From Membranipora membranacea (lineage: Eukaryota > Bryozoa > Gymnolaemata > Cheilostomatida > Membraniporidae): 60,000 bases of DNA. Every line of letters begins with the position of its first letter. The stretch's first letter is position 1. The stretch is taken from NCBI GenBank assembly GCA_914767715.1, contig OU612066.1, forward strand, positions 35,874,283-35,934,282, in the 5' to 3' direction. This document shows positions 13,401 to 24,859 of the stretch, one piece after another. A program made the translations under genes and the position numbers. The notes below the pieces were generated by a model. The model had not been told where the DNA came from, did no database searches, and was given only the letters and a program-made list of their open reading frames with translations.

Positions 13401-16400
13401 ACAGAGAAAAGGCATCGAGATGAAAAGAAATATACATTCTCATCCTGTATTCAAACATTGAGACAGGTTACCTTGAGTCTAACAGCTGTGCCGTTACCCG
13501 TATTCTAATTATCATACACATGGTGAACTAGACAAATTTTGGGGTTTGCTGTGCTTGTGACTATTGTTATTGTTTACGTTTTCTTTTTTTCTCATTTTCA
13601 GTGGTTGATTACAGTAATTTTTGGAGCCATCACTGGATCCTTTTATTTCCAAGTGCAAAAGGATTGTGCTCATGGAATCCAAGACAGGTATGTTGTCTAA
13701 GACACTGCTAAATTAATAATCACACCATGTTTGGTAATGTCTCAATGATGTTATGCTGACCATGCAGTGGAAGATAACCATGTTGAATCAACCTTTAGAC
13801 TTGATTACAGCGAAATAAGTGCAAAGTCTGGAACCTTGGATCATCGTAGATAATGGTGGTAGCTTGCCGCCACCTGATTACGTCAATCCTAGCTTTACAT
13901 CTTGGCTATGTATTCTACTCCTCTGATATAGAAGACCTTAAAACAGAAAAAACCGCAGTCGTTAAGCTGAATGCCCATTGAAGGCAATTTCTAACACTGT
14001 TCTAATAGCTAAGTTTTGATACACGTTCACCCCTGAGTATCTTTCTATTGTAGAGTTGGAGCATTTTTCTTTGTTGTCATGAACCAGATCTTTGCCAATC
14101 TTTCGGCTATAGATCTTTTCATACTGGAGAGAGGTATCTTTATGTAAGTTTATCCTAGTCTTAGCAATGAGCTGTTTTACATAAACCACTCTTATGAATG
14201 GACCGCACGGTCCGCTTACGACCTACTTACCCTGTAAAGTTTGATCAAACACTTGTTTTTATTTATTAAATTGGGAAGAGTAAAACACAAAGAAAATCAC
14301 CAATGTTGTGTTGTAGTTTGAGGTGTTTGATCGTGTGAGGTAAGGCCAATAATAGCAGCATGTTATTGCATTGAAGCGTTGATGGTGAGGCGAATCGTTG
14401 ATGGCGAAGCGTTGGTGGTGAGGCAAATCAGAGGATTTGATACACCAGAGGGTACAGGGGGCTAGAACAACATATCAAAAACAACATATCAAAAAACAAC
14501 ATATCAAAAATTCACCTCAACTGAACTTTAACCCAGCCTACTGTGGCATCAATCGGCAGACAGCTAACCGATTGCCCTATCTCACTTTCCTGACAATAAG
14601 ACTGCATTTATGGCGCCAGTTAGCAACGCCGCTCTCAGCAACTCAGAGTCTTGCATTTGCATCCCATTCAGCTGGCTCCATTCAACCTACTCCACTCTAT
14701 CTTAACATGCAGTCAGTCGATACGCTCCCATAGGCTCGCACCAACTAGCTGGCATTTGTTATGATTGAGCTTGTCCTTCTGATTGAGATGTGTAATTTGA
14801 ACTAACGCAGTAGTTTCTATACTTTTATTTGGCCTTTTTTGAGACCCTAAACGACTCCAAGGGGTTTAACATTATCACACGGACTAAAACTCCACTTGGC
14901 ATCCTATGACCAATGAATGTTGTCCTGTGATAACTATCATCTAACCTGATTGGGTAGTCTGTTATGTTGTTGTATACATAGATTTTGGTAGCACTTTGGG
15001 ATTTGCTACTTAATTCTAAGTTAGCTTGATTAATTGTCCATCCTTGTTTGATTCTTCCGTCCCCTGAAAAAGTTTTCTAAAGACAGCGTGCCAAATGCAG
15101 TCAGAATTGACTTTTCATTATCACTGAAGTTTCAAATACCCCAACTAGTGTCTGATAAAAAATTTTCCCATTTGGCACTCACATCCTCCGTGATCAACCC
15201 TACCAAGTGGATAAAAACCTCTTTCTCACAATGCAGGCATGAGAATGTTAGTGGGTATTACCGGACATCAGCTTATTTCTTCAGTAAACTATTCTGTGAT
15301 TTGCTGCCCTACCGTACATTCCCAGTGATCATATACGGCACTATCGTTTACTGGATGATGGGTGAGAATTATAAAAATGTTGTGACACATAACAAGTTTT
15401 GCCTGCTAGATTTAAGTGTAGCTACATTGTGGGTAGCTCAATGTAAGCAAACACTAAATTTGGCTTGCTATGGATGGAGTTCATATAAAGTAAATATTGT
15501 GAGTAAATGTTAGCTAGCTTTCAAGTTCAAGCTTTTCCTCTTGCACACAAATACTATACTTCTCTAGGGTAATACAAACCATCAAAGGGTGTATTGGATA
15601 ACGCCAAACCATCCCTGCTTAAACCAGAGTTGTGGTACCATGATGCGAGAATAACTCCAATCTTGGACTCATACTCATCAGAGAGTTTTGAATGTGTTCC
15701 AAATTCCCTATGCTCATCAAACATCATTTCGTATATGACATTGCCTCTGTCCTCTTATTACACAGGGTTGGTACCTGAATGGCAGACATACCTCATATTC
15801 CTACTGATTATCGTCATGACAGCCTGGGCTGCAACATTCATGGCATTTGCAGCAAGTGCTTCAACTAAACAGCAAGCCATTGCGAGTCTCATCGTGGCTC
15901 TTGTATACGTCTTTCAGATGGTATGTGTTATTTTAGATTTAGATTTATCATTATGGGTGTTTTCCTTTCACGTTTGTTCGTAGATACCGATAAAATAAAG
16001 ACGTGTTTTCGGTTTGATTTATTTCACCAATATTTAGTTCAGCTCACCATCCTCAACTGGTCACCCTGCTAGGTTATGGCCAGTGTTGAGACAGTGAAGT
16101 TGGAGGGTACTCCAAATAAAGGCAAAAAAATCGCAAATTGCAAAAGAAAAAAAAGTGCCCTTCTCTCAAGAAAGACATTGATCTGCAGTGGGCTAGTAGC
16201 ATAATACAAGCGACCACATGATATAATATAATATACGTTTGACTGATTACAGGTGTTCAGTGGTTTACTAGTAAATTTAAAAGGAGCCTGGTTCAGATAT
16301 CTCAAATATCTCAGTCTATTCTACTACAGCATGACGGTAAAGCATTAATTAATCATCTTACTCACACAATCTAGTCTGTGTATACAATCATTGACCTTAC

Positions 16401-17780
16401 AATCAATGGCCTGTCTTAACAAGATTTGTTGTTTGCTGGAAAGGGACTATCCCCCTCCTCAACCACCATACAAAGCTTGCTAAGGCGGGTAAAGATTTTA
16501 CATTTTACATTAGTGTCTCCCTTGCTCTGTAATAACGATACCTTGGCATCCATAGTTTTGATGATAGCAAGTTTTTAATAGTTAATCAAGTAATTACGTA
16601 TGACCGTCATCAAGTTTTAAGTGCCACTATGAATCATCCGTCTCACACGACATATAGTAGGAGGTGGCTCAGTTGGTTAGAGCGCCGGTCCTTTAGTATA
16701 CAAATGTTGAAGATTGTGGGTTCGAGTCCCACTGTAGTCCATCAACTACTAGGGTTTGGTTGGCCCCCAGGTGTGCTCCGACCCGCCTGCAAACAGTGAG
16801 CAACCTGGCGCAGATATTGCGGCCTAGCCTCTAAGGCAAATTATAATTTGCCGCACATGCTACGGGATGTGGCATGCGATATGACAACTCATCTTAATCA
16901 ACCATATTACTCAACCACTCACATCCCAGCACACAATTTTGTTACCAGTCAACTTCTACATCATGACGCTCAATAATTTTTTGCTATCTATTGACAGGCT
17001 TTGGAAATCAATGAGTTAAAAAATTTGAATATCTCTGATTTCATGATTGCTAATACTACAGGGCTGAACTGGTAAGTGAAGAATCTCTCACCATCATTAT
17101 CATATACAGTAGAGGTGTAAAGTGTATAAAGGAAGAAATGTATAATGAATGGCCAGCTAGCACATACTCCACCTCCTTACATTAACTCGACCTCAGCTAC
17201 CAAAAATTGGTGCAAACTAACATCGACTCACTTATACTGGCGAATTCATGGCTAATATTTGGCCCTGTAAGATATGCTTGGATATGTTGCTTAAGATATT
17301 TGTTGAGTCATGGTAGCATGGTAGTCATGGTAGCATGGTAGTCGTGGTAGTCATGGTAGCAACCAGGACTTTTAAAGTTACCAGGTATCCTTAAATTCAA
17401 ATTTCTGGATTTCCGAGGGGAATCAGGTCATCGATATAACAACATTCACCCAGTCAAGTTTTTCTGTAAAGAAGAGCCTGCAAATTAATCTTGATTCAAA
17501 ACGGAGTTGATCATATTCCAGGTAAATTGCTTGCATTATGATATAATTTCCAGTTGCTGTTCAACTGTGAGAATTCTAGAAATATTAATAGTTGCAGACA
17601 TATTTTTATTATATTATTTGTAGTATATATGGTAACAAGAATGCATTCTTTGATGCTCAAGGAATAAGCTATGATCAGGACTTTGACTTGTGGGTGAATA
17701 TTATCCCTCTGGCGGGGATAGCCTTGTTATTTATGATTATCGCTTATGTACAGCTGAGAAGAGTCCCCAAACTCAAATAA
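4497..17780 (+). CDS. ABCG2: ABCG2-like ABC half-transporter, 17 coding exons
   Basis: Half-size ABC exporter of the G family; ABCG2 works as a plasma-membrane dimer exporting xenobiotics, porphyrins and urate. Exons: 4497..4526, 4918..5072, 5386..5448, 5624..5738, 6507..6639, 7696..7873, 8248..8399, 8727..8834, 12840..13051, 13288..13353, 13602..13687, 14054..14143, 15237..15361, 15766..15920, 16253..16336, 16998..17071, 17624..17780. Phases all agree, giving 660 residues (human ABCG2 has 655). Walker [10 protein letters not shown] lies at 75-83, signature VSGGERKR at 181-188, Walker B ILFLDE at 201-206 and H-loop His at 238. The membrane domain runs from about 383 and includes HENVSGYYR and FSGLLVNL. 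The last extracellular loop is shorter than human and keeps one cysteine (GLNC). The start is set by a ten-residue first exon in phase with exon 2. AATAAA overlaps the stop (17776-17781). Confidence 0.93.
8968..8997. repeat. Short palindrome, GATATCC-centred family, copy 1
   Basis: CACAGAGTAAGGATA-TATCCTGACTCTGTG, a near-perfect 30-base palindrome in ABCG2 intron 8. Related copies lie at 44606-44633 and 56611-56638. Confidence 0.7.
9176..9802. mobile_element. 627-bp inverted-repeat (foldback/MITE-like) element
   Basis: Two arms of about 330 and 280 bases are near-perfect reverse complements around a tiny centre near 9513-9521 (ACCGG flanked by TTACCATA / TATGGTAA). The ends read TTAA-AGGGATAATACAC and GTGTATTATCCCT-TTAA. 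A TTAA target duplication of the piggyBac type is therefore possible. The right arm lacks about 55 bases present in the left arm near 9390-9445, and a short direct repeat at the junction suggests a deletion. No transposase is encoded. It lies in ABCG2 intron 8, so the pre-mRNA would contain a long hairpin. Confidence 0.85.
10357..10506 (-). mobile_element. tRNA-derived SINE, copy 2
   Basis: Same family as 1112-1240. The minus-strand head has GGTGGCGTAGTGGTTAGGA and box B GGTTCGAATCC (plus 10443-10453). Then come the shared body AAAGGAGGTGAG and an end with CTTGTACAGGAGTG. It is longer by about 20 bases in the body. It lies in ABCG2 intron 8. Confidence 0.75.
11001..11076. repeat. Decamer tandem repeat (AGTGTAACAT)n
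   Basis: Seven near-identical ten-base units in perfect register from 11001, followed by a partial unit. It ends about ten bases beyond the stop codon of the nested zinc-finger gene, so it would fall in that gene's 3' UTR. Confidence 0.9.
11087..11920 (-). CDS. C2H2 zinc-finger protein with nine fingers, nested gene
   Basis: An intact 277-residue reading frame almost entirely made of zinc fingers, so probably a nucleic-acid-binding nuclear regulator. Nine C2H2-type units can be read in order. The first is degenerate (CETC ... HLKRC). The rest start CKLC, CGHC, CPHC, CSKDGC, CPVC, CDFC, CDIC and CAVC. Only the last fingers have canonical linkers ([18 protein letters not shown]). No KRAB, BTB or other effector domain is visible. 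The start [11 protein letters not shown] leaves ten residues before the first finger. The whole gene lies inside intron 8 of the ABCG2-like gene on the opposite strand and has no intron in its coding part. Orthology is not recognisable. Confidence 0.85.
   Translation of the reverse strand: MGSLKVKIYSCETCGEYSSTNSKYYKRHLKRCQIRQCKLCDFEAFTIKKLQQHQSSAHGKAKTKTKTNRLLQCGHCEYRTSDTHSLKRHSVLHQEKRYRYQCPHCDSLYLRIHSLYRHIKIAHTQQERNWHFCSKDGCDYKTLQLSHLKRHYSTVHSTHREYECPVCEKTYKLREHLHRHMKTDHSGSSPSDQRKFQCDFCEYRAKTEGLLESHLMIHTGVKPFTCDICNLSFRQRSTLQQHRYTHTGERPYKCAVCDATFRQHSSLYTHRKSHLQS
16664..16885 (+). mobile_element. tRNA-derived SINE, second family (ABCG2 intron 15)
   Basis: GGTGGCTCAGTTGGTTAGAGC gives a good tRNA D-arm (box A), and GTGGGTTCGAGTCCCAC gives a T-arm with box B at about 16716-16732. 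The acceptor stem does not pair and the anticodon arm is disrupted, so this is not a tRNA gene. An unrelated body with GGCCCCCAGGTGTGCTCCGA follows. Confidence 0.6.
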
Positions 17781-20382
17781 ACATTGACCCACAAACTCAG
17801 TCTATAACCACACAAACAAATCCAGACATCTCTATGATATTGTTGTTTATTTTGTGATATATAGTAGCCAGTTTGAATTATAGCATTTCATGTTAATATC
17901 CCTTCAAAATAGCCAAACACACGTGTCAACTGTTTCATGCGTTTTCAATACTGTCCGGGAATTTTAAGTTTAATCAATTATTCTTACACTGAGGGGTGAA
18001 ACGGGTTATAAGTTCCATGAGTCGTGTCATGTCTATGCAAGTTTACAAGCTCATCTAATAATTATTACTATACTTTCAGAGATGATAGCTCTCATGTTTT
18101 TGCACTCATAAATGATGAAATTATTTTTGTTCACTGTTTTTTTCAAAAACGATAAGAGTTGTGTTTCTGTATGAACAATAGAAACTGAACTCCCCAGTGA
18201 CGTGACGGAAAACCAATTTTTTGTCAATATCATTTATGTCAGTGCTTATTGATGTTTTTATCCAAGTATCACGACATAATGTAAGTTAACTGCAAAACTG
18301 CAAGTTAACAAAGTGATCATAACAAACGAAAAAATAAAAATTTGTTTTGATTTTGTTGATAGTTCAAACCAGCTAGTTACACTGGTATAGTGCCCAACAT
18401 TGAGATATGATTATTTAGTGATGTCCAAACCAGCAGTAACTGTTCCTCCTTTGTCCAAGTTAAAGCAGATATCAACAACCTCAGTGAACGAATATAAAGT
18501 AACTAGCTGTATCGAAGGAATAGAAGTGTTCTCCATTCGTTGAAAAACTCTTTCCTCATTGACCTGCTAGATTGAGAAAAGCTTATTTTTAATAAATGTG
18601 ATAGTTCGCTGTTAAATGATTGGTTAGAATCAAGACCATAAATCTTTTCATTTCTACACCACTCTTTTTTCAGCTTACTTTAATGCTGACAGTAATTGCC
18701 AACTCCTTTTTTATAAGCATTTGAGGCTAGCAGACTCAACACAACATAAGTCTTAAAAGAGTTTCTCTGTCTAACCTCCATTATAACTCTGGCTGCTTGT
18801 AAGATTTGGTTTATATTATTCATCTGAGGCATTTTGAAGTTAACACCATGAAATGAGTAATGTTGAAGTAGTGCAGAACCTAATCAGGAGACCAATGAAC
18901 TCTCTCTCAGTTGATTTATGAGAAGTAATCATGATAAACCCAAGGAGTAAGACTGGTGAGACTGGTGATTGATTGAACATTGACGCGTTTATCATAAAGT
19001 CACAAAATCCTGAGAAAGTAAAAACAATAGAAAAATAAACCTTTTAATTTAATGCCAATGCCTTAATTGTTGGTGCGTCATATCACAATCGCTCAAATAA
19101 CTCATGTGATGGCGTTGCTGTAACCTTTATGTATTGACCTCTTATATGGTAGAAAGAGGAGGAAGACAGGATTTAGATGATCTCAGTCCAATTTTATAAC
19201 CAACCGGCTAGCGAGTTTGTCAAAGAGACGGAATAGAACTAAGAGGACATGAACACTAAACACTTTACTCCTTTGACGGCGAAAGGGGTATATTTTTTGT
19301 TTGTACGGATCACAAATCTTTTTCTTGAATTGACAACGGAGATTTAGCCCTTCAGGCCATCATCACCACCACAATAGAATGCTACTTCTATGCGAAAAAC
19401 CTAGTATCTTATATCAATTGTTGCTGGAAATAGAGATTTTGTGATAACCAATGGATGGGCCAAACTGATGAAAGGCCAGTTTGTGGAAAAACTATTTAAA
19501 TTTTAATCTTGTTCATCAGAGAATTAAATTCGACAGTCAAACAAGTTAGCTAACAGAGCAGTTTGTTAAAACAGTAAAGTTGCTTTTAATTGTTTGATTA
19601 TATGTTTACAGAGATGAGATCATATTATTATGTGTTCCTATAATGTGCAGTTTGAGCCCTAAGAATAACCAGACCATAAAACATATCAGATATTTATAAC
19701 ATGTTTATCAAACAATTCAGTTCACATCCATTTGGATTTCGCGAGGATATGCTCAGAGAGACAAATGAACTCCCTTTTTGGATTACATTGGATAGATACA
19801 ATTAAGTTATATTCTGCAGTACCAATTTTATCATCCTCTGCCCTAACTGATACTTTTTACCGAAACAAGATAGAGGTCCAACACGCCGACTATGCCAGAA
19901 ATTGATTCAGCGGTTGTGCATATTGGCAATGGTTTTTGCTCACCATAACCACAGTACAGGATTGCATGCTAGGCCCGTGTAGCTATTTTCAATCAATCAA
20001 TAAACCAGTTACTTAGCATTGTTGTTGATTATACAGTTACAGGGCTTTTCACAAAGATCGATAATCTGATAATGAAATGGAATTTGCCACCAACAGTGTA
20101 GATAAACAAGTCTCTCGGATAGGAAAATGGCAGCATACATTTATTATATTATGACAAGACATTCATATCTCATTGCAGGCTTTATTTGCAAAAATATATG
20201 AAGATTTTATGAACTCATGTCATGGTATAAAAATATCTATGACTATGTACACGCAGTCGCAGTTATACGCCTAGAGAAAGGCAAAAATAAAATTTTGAGC
20301 AAGTTTGTGGACGGGCAATTGAATCAAAATGTAGCAGGATGAAATTATGTGTGTACTTTGAACAGCATTGCTGGCTGTATAA
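17781..20382. other. Gene-poor region between ABCG2-like and STMND1-like genes
   Basis: About 2.6 kb of AT-rich DNA containing the ABCG2-like 3' UTR and the distal STMND1-like 3' flank. No exon with family resemblance, RNA gene or clear repeat was found. Confidence 0.5.
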
Positions 20383-20388
20383 TTTATT
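20383..20388 (-). promoter_or_regulatory. Polyadenylation signal AATAAA for STMND1-like gene
   Basis: TTTATT on the plus strand, about 104 bases beyond the stop codon on the minus strand. It is the first such signal downstream. Confidence 0.5.
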
Positions 20389-20491
20389 GGCACGTTTCTG
20401 AGGGACAGATATTAAGGAGCTACTTGAGCACATGTGGAAGATGCAGTAGTAGAACAACTAAAGGGGACATAAAGGTCGTAAAACTCTGTTG

Positions 20492-22028
20492 TCATTCCTC
20501 GGCAACAGTTGCAGTTTCCTGAGTTGTTTGCGCAGTTGGTTCGCCGCTGCTGGTCACGTCTGAAGGCTGAGTATTATTGACTGGAATCTCTGGTATGACC
20601 TTGGCCTCTCCCATTTGTATCCCCTCCTGTTTTGCTATCTGCAAAGACTGTTCGTTAAGCTGGTCAATTTCTTCCTGAGTTGGAATATTGAGTTTCTTCC
20701 TCAGTCTAACCTTAGCTGCCCGCTCTTCACGAGCCTTCTGCTTATCTTTCTTTTCTTGCAGCATCTGTTCTCGCTTTTCTGCTACAGTGTCTACTCTTTT
20801 TATTGTGTTTTCAAGGATCTCTTGTTGTTTGTTTTGCTGTTCCTCTTGGACGTTTGAAACGTTGACGTCTGATTTCAAAGTGACAGCATTAATTTTCTCC
20901 AGTTTTTCAGATTCAGCCTCCTAAAGTGATGGAATTAAAGTATTGATAAAAAGGAGGTCATGCAGTAGTAAGGCTTGAATAAATCATAAAATTCGATAGC
21001 TTTTATACCCTTATAGACTGTGATTTCAATTATTTACTACACACACAGGAAGCCCTTGAATTGATCTTGAATGAATCTTGAATGGAAGTAATATTACTAA
21101 TTCAGAATGATATTGTCTACTTATATTGATTCATTTCTCATTCTTAACAAACTATTGCTGTTTACTACAAATTACCTTTCTTCGTTTCTCAGCTCTTGCC
21201 AGTTTCTCAGCTATCTCCTCTTTAGTCTTCTTCTTTTTCTTCTTCTTGTCTATAGTTGCGAGTCGAGCAGGTAGAGCTCTCCTGGGCATTGTAGTTGCTT
21301 CAACAACTTCAAATGCCAATCCACTTTTTGCCTGAAACTTTGAGGTAGCTATAAGCCCTTCATTTCGGAGATCTTCTAATATCCGTTGCTCATCCAATCT
21401 TGCTTTATCTTTTGCACTGAGATTTCTTGGGGCTGGCATTCCACTGAGGCACAAATCTACAGATAATAATAGTGAATAATTGAGCACACCTCTCCAAATA
21501 ACAATTTATAAATACATTGAATGAAAAGAGGGAATGTTACACATTAATGTATGTGGATATGTACATGTACATACCTCCAGTAAGCTGAGGAAACATAATC
21601 TTAATATATGTAATCAAAGAGCAAGATAAATCTCTATGATTCCTAGATAAAACCTAAATGAACAGAGCAATCACTTTAATGCAGTTTGTGATGCCATTTA
21701 ATCATTGATTTGTTTACTCACCTAACTCAGGAGGCTGGAAGTTTTTCTCTAACTCATCTACAAGTGCACCATCAGAGTTTTCTGTAATCATGTTGGCATA
21801 TTCATCAATTCCATCACCTTCCTCAAGGTCATTTCCATCATATCCAGAATCCTGACTGTGTTTTGAGACTTTACTTGTGGCACTTCCAGATGGTCTCAGC
21901 TCACCTTCTCTGAGAGATGATGAAGAAGTATTAGACTTTACCATTATTGCACCTGTTTTAATATTTTTACCACCAGTAGGTGCCTCCATAGGCATAACCT
22001 GCACCATCTTACCATTATTACAACCCAT
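20492..22028 (-). CDS. STMND1: Stathmin-domain protein, STMND1-like
   Basis: Three coding exons on the minus strand: 21722..22028, 21176..21456 and 20492..20920. Splice phases agree and give 338 residues. The N-terminus MGCNNGK places Gly2 and Cys3 for N-myristoylation and palmitoylation, as in STMND1 and the stathmin relatives that attach to membranes. A polar, serine-rich, acidic region follows (15-135). The stathmin-like domain begins near residue 146 with SGLAFEVVEA, then a run of lysines, then EEIAEKLARAEKRRK, continuing as a long charged helix to about 275 (VRLRKK). Stathmins bind alpha/beta-tubulin and regulate microtubule assembly; that role is inferred here. A threonine- and glutamate-rich tail ends TVAEE. 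STMND1 is preferred over classic stathmins because of the long N-terminal extension. Confidence 0.8.
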
Positions 22029-22964
22029 CTTGAGAGAAGGTACTGGCAAAACTGTCAAATGAATCACATTTGACAGTTTGTGATAAGCAACTAGTTGTCA
22101 TGACATCAATAACACGTGACCATTCTGGCCAATTAAAAACTGCCTTCTATAAAATATAGCTAACCCAGTTTAGCTGTTTGTATTGTGTTTCCTGCATGAA
22201 AAATCATGTTGGCTAAAACTCTAGATTAAACTTGAATTCCTCAGACCAGTTCCATTCTCCCTGCTCAGATTTTACCTAATGAAACTCACAGATTTTGTGT
22301 GAGTCAATGATTAGACTCTCTTGCTTCTTACTTTGCAAGTTCAATCTACCAGAAATTTGTCATTTGATACCAAAAGTGTTTGTTCACTCTAAACAACAAG
22401 GAGCAGCTATGAAATTCATAGGTGAGTGACATGGGTGGGCCCTAGGACTTGCATGCCTTTACTTTGCCAATGTTGATACTGGACATTGGCAAAGTAAAGG
22501 CATGTAAGTCCCAGGGCACATGGTGAGTGAGTTCAGTGTGTTCCTGTTAGTTACAGACTACAGTCAAGTTAGTACCTTTGAATACCTACAAAGACATTGT
22601 ACAGTAAGTAAAAGGAGATAACAGTGTTGATTTCTATGTTTAGGGTTACAGCATATGCTGTTCTTAAGTCTCTGGTCAAACAGTAGGTGTTAGTGTAGTT
22701 TAGTCCTCTTTCATAGCAGGGGGTTGCACTACTAGTCTTTGGTTCCAGCTTGATGCCGGGTTTTATCGGATTCCTTGTTAGTTCCACTGGTGGGTCTTAT
22801 TTGGTCCCTGGCAGAAAACTACTGAGGTGAGTTTGTGATGCTGCTTACACAGAGGTAAGCTCACTCTAGTAGCATATCTTGTTGTTATAGCCATGTTTTT
22901 CCGGTCATCCGATATCTCCTCGTATGCCTGAGCTAAGATGCTGTGCTTTCCTCATCTTGCAGAA
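22029..22964. other. Region upstream of STMND1-like gene
   Basis: Likely holds the STMND1-like promoter and a small palindromic repeat (22439-22517). No exon or RNA gene recognised. Confidence 0.45.
22439..22517. repeat. Palindromic mini-element, family B copy 1
   Basis: Arms of about 35 bases (left starts CCCTAGGACTTGCATGCC, right ends GGCATGTAAGTCCCAGGG) around a nine-base loop. The core CTTTACTTTGCCAATGT is shared with the palindrome at 39658-39757. Confidence 0.8.
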
Positions 22965-24215
22965 TATTCATAAAAAGGGCTAATTACGTGACTTTCTTTG
23001 CCTTTGCTGTAGTGTTTCCAGTTCAGCTCAGAGCTGGCATCAGTAACACTAGCCCGTCCTTTGAGGCGGCTGATAAACCTTATTGGTCTGTGTTGGATAA
23101 TTTCAAACGAATCTATAACCTTGTATAAATTTGCGATGCTTTCATTTTCTTGATGGATAAATTTGAGGTCAGACTGAATGATAGCTCTCAGGTACTTTGT
23201 TCATTCAATACTTGTGTCTCCCAATCTGTACCGAGGTCTCAGAAGGCGTTTTCCGCTCAACAGAATGCCTATATATATTTGACTGAAATATGTCAACATC
23301 AGCAGGATTGGAGACTTATTGATAGAGTAATGTGTCATCAGCATACAGACTCATGCTGCAGTTCACAGCTGCGGGGAGATCATTTATGTAGATCCGGAAC
23401 AGGCAGTGTGAGACAGAACTGACCTTGTTTATGTACATTATTCCTGCATCAATAATTTTCACCCTTATGCCTCAGTAATGGACACATATCAAAATAATGT
23501 TGCAATTCTATTGATGATGTCATGTCAACGGCTAGTTTTTTTATTCTACTGTCAAGTCCTATCCCTGTCCAATATTTTTGCTCAAGTTTTTGAGAATCGT
23601 TGCCTTAGATGTATGCAACCGACTCTACGCCCCTACTGACTGTACGCCCATAGAATAGAGCTATGGAAGGAGACAATGTTTTAGAGCACAATGAATAAAT
23701 GCAGTCTAGTACTGAACCTTTTAGCTTGACAACACATTTTATCTCTTAGCCACATGTGGCGGAGACTGAATACATACGTACATTGCTGGCATTTTGGCGC
23801 TATACATCAAGTTGATCTGACCATCAACAAGATCTCTGCCTGACGTGTTCAGACGCTCGACTTCTTCTAGTTGTTGGTCCTGGCAGAACTGGTCTGTGAA
23901 ATGATTGTTTAGAATCTAAGCGCACAGTATGGCATCTCCTCTATTGTTGGATGACCTCAGGTGCGTCACACCGCTTGACCTGGTGTTTATAGAAGGCTTA
24001 TGAGTTATCTCTCTGCAACGGTTTGCAGATTATTTCCGAGAGATGTACTTTCTTCCTATGCCTACATTGATTATTGCTTATCCATCTCTCTGAGTTGTAT
24101 TTTTCTCGGAGAAATTCATCTCCGGTCTTAGGCTTATTTACCCCGGGTCTTGTTTTTTTTTCAAAAAGTCTTTTTGTCCACGCAGTCAGGCCATTTTCGA
24201 TTCATTGGTTGTAGA
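22965..24215 (-). pseudogene. Decayed non-LTR retrotransposon (LINE) reverse-transcriptase fragment
   Basis: Minus-strand translation around 23405-23318 gives FRIYINDLP followed shortly by SLYADDTLLY. That is the RT motif with the YADD catalytic centre (plus 23333-23344). Further 3', near 23110-22970, are HRPIRFISRLKGRASVT and a truncated tail, typical of the C-terminus of CR1/L2/jockey-type elements. Upstream, near 23910-23830, a stretch resembling ILNNHFTDQF is also LINE-like. In-frame stops and frameshifts break every part, so it is dead. The 5' limit is approximate. Confidence 0.65.
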
Positions 24216-24859
24216 GACTTTGCAGGTGTATTGGCTTTGTAGATAATTTGTTGGTATATAGAGACTTTGTGGGTATGTTGGCATTTTGAGCTTCAGTCAT
24301 CTTTTTTTTTGTGGAGTGATGCCACATCTCATCAGGGTCTTCATCTCAAGTAGCTCGTGTGCTATCGTGTTCATAGACACACAATACCTATAAAAAATAC
24401 CTATGTTCTGATTCCACTTGTCTGTATAGTTTGACTATCTTAGTTCATGGTTTTGCTCGCCTGGCCCTTATTGACCAAGTTAGCAGTGATAATGAAATCA
24501 CATAACAAAACATTTAGTTAGCGAGTTAAAAGAGTTTTCATAAGAATTTAATTTTCAGCGTCCGCTATTCGCCCTAAACACTTCAATCAAACATGGTTCA
24601 TGAAGAGTGTTCATTTTTTCGGTCTTAAAGATAGTAGTTTTTTTCAAGCATAATCCTATTGCAATGCGTTAGACCCTATCTGTACTTCAATTGAGTACAA
24701 ATACTACAGAAAATTAATTGACATCATTATAAATGATCTTGTTACAGTTAGTACTAATTAACACATTCTAGTTCTCTAGCTTTCTTTTCACCAGATAGGA
24801 GAGTGAACTTAACGGCACCTTTAAAAATTAGAAATCCCCTTCATGCTTATAATGACTCG
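24216..24859. other. Region upstream of TATDN1-like gene
   Basis: Probable 5' flank and promoter of the TatD gene. Nothing else was recognised. Confidence 0.4.

Noticed and set aside
16664-16742. Functional tRNA gene
   Set aside because: Box A and box B are good, but the acceptor and anticodon stems do not pair.
17380-17400. GTATCCTTAA, the consensus donor of U12-type introns
   Set aside because: It lies in the middle of an intron of the ABCG2-like gene with no exon ending there; the gene is fully explained by ordinary GT/AG introns.
19892-19948. Short frame MPEIDSAVVHIGNGFC resembling an actin N-terminus
   Set aside because: It stops two codons after FC, no actin-like sequence follows on either side, and the resemblance is only a few residues.
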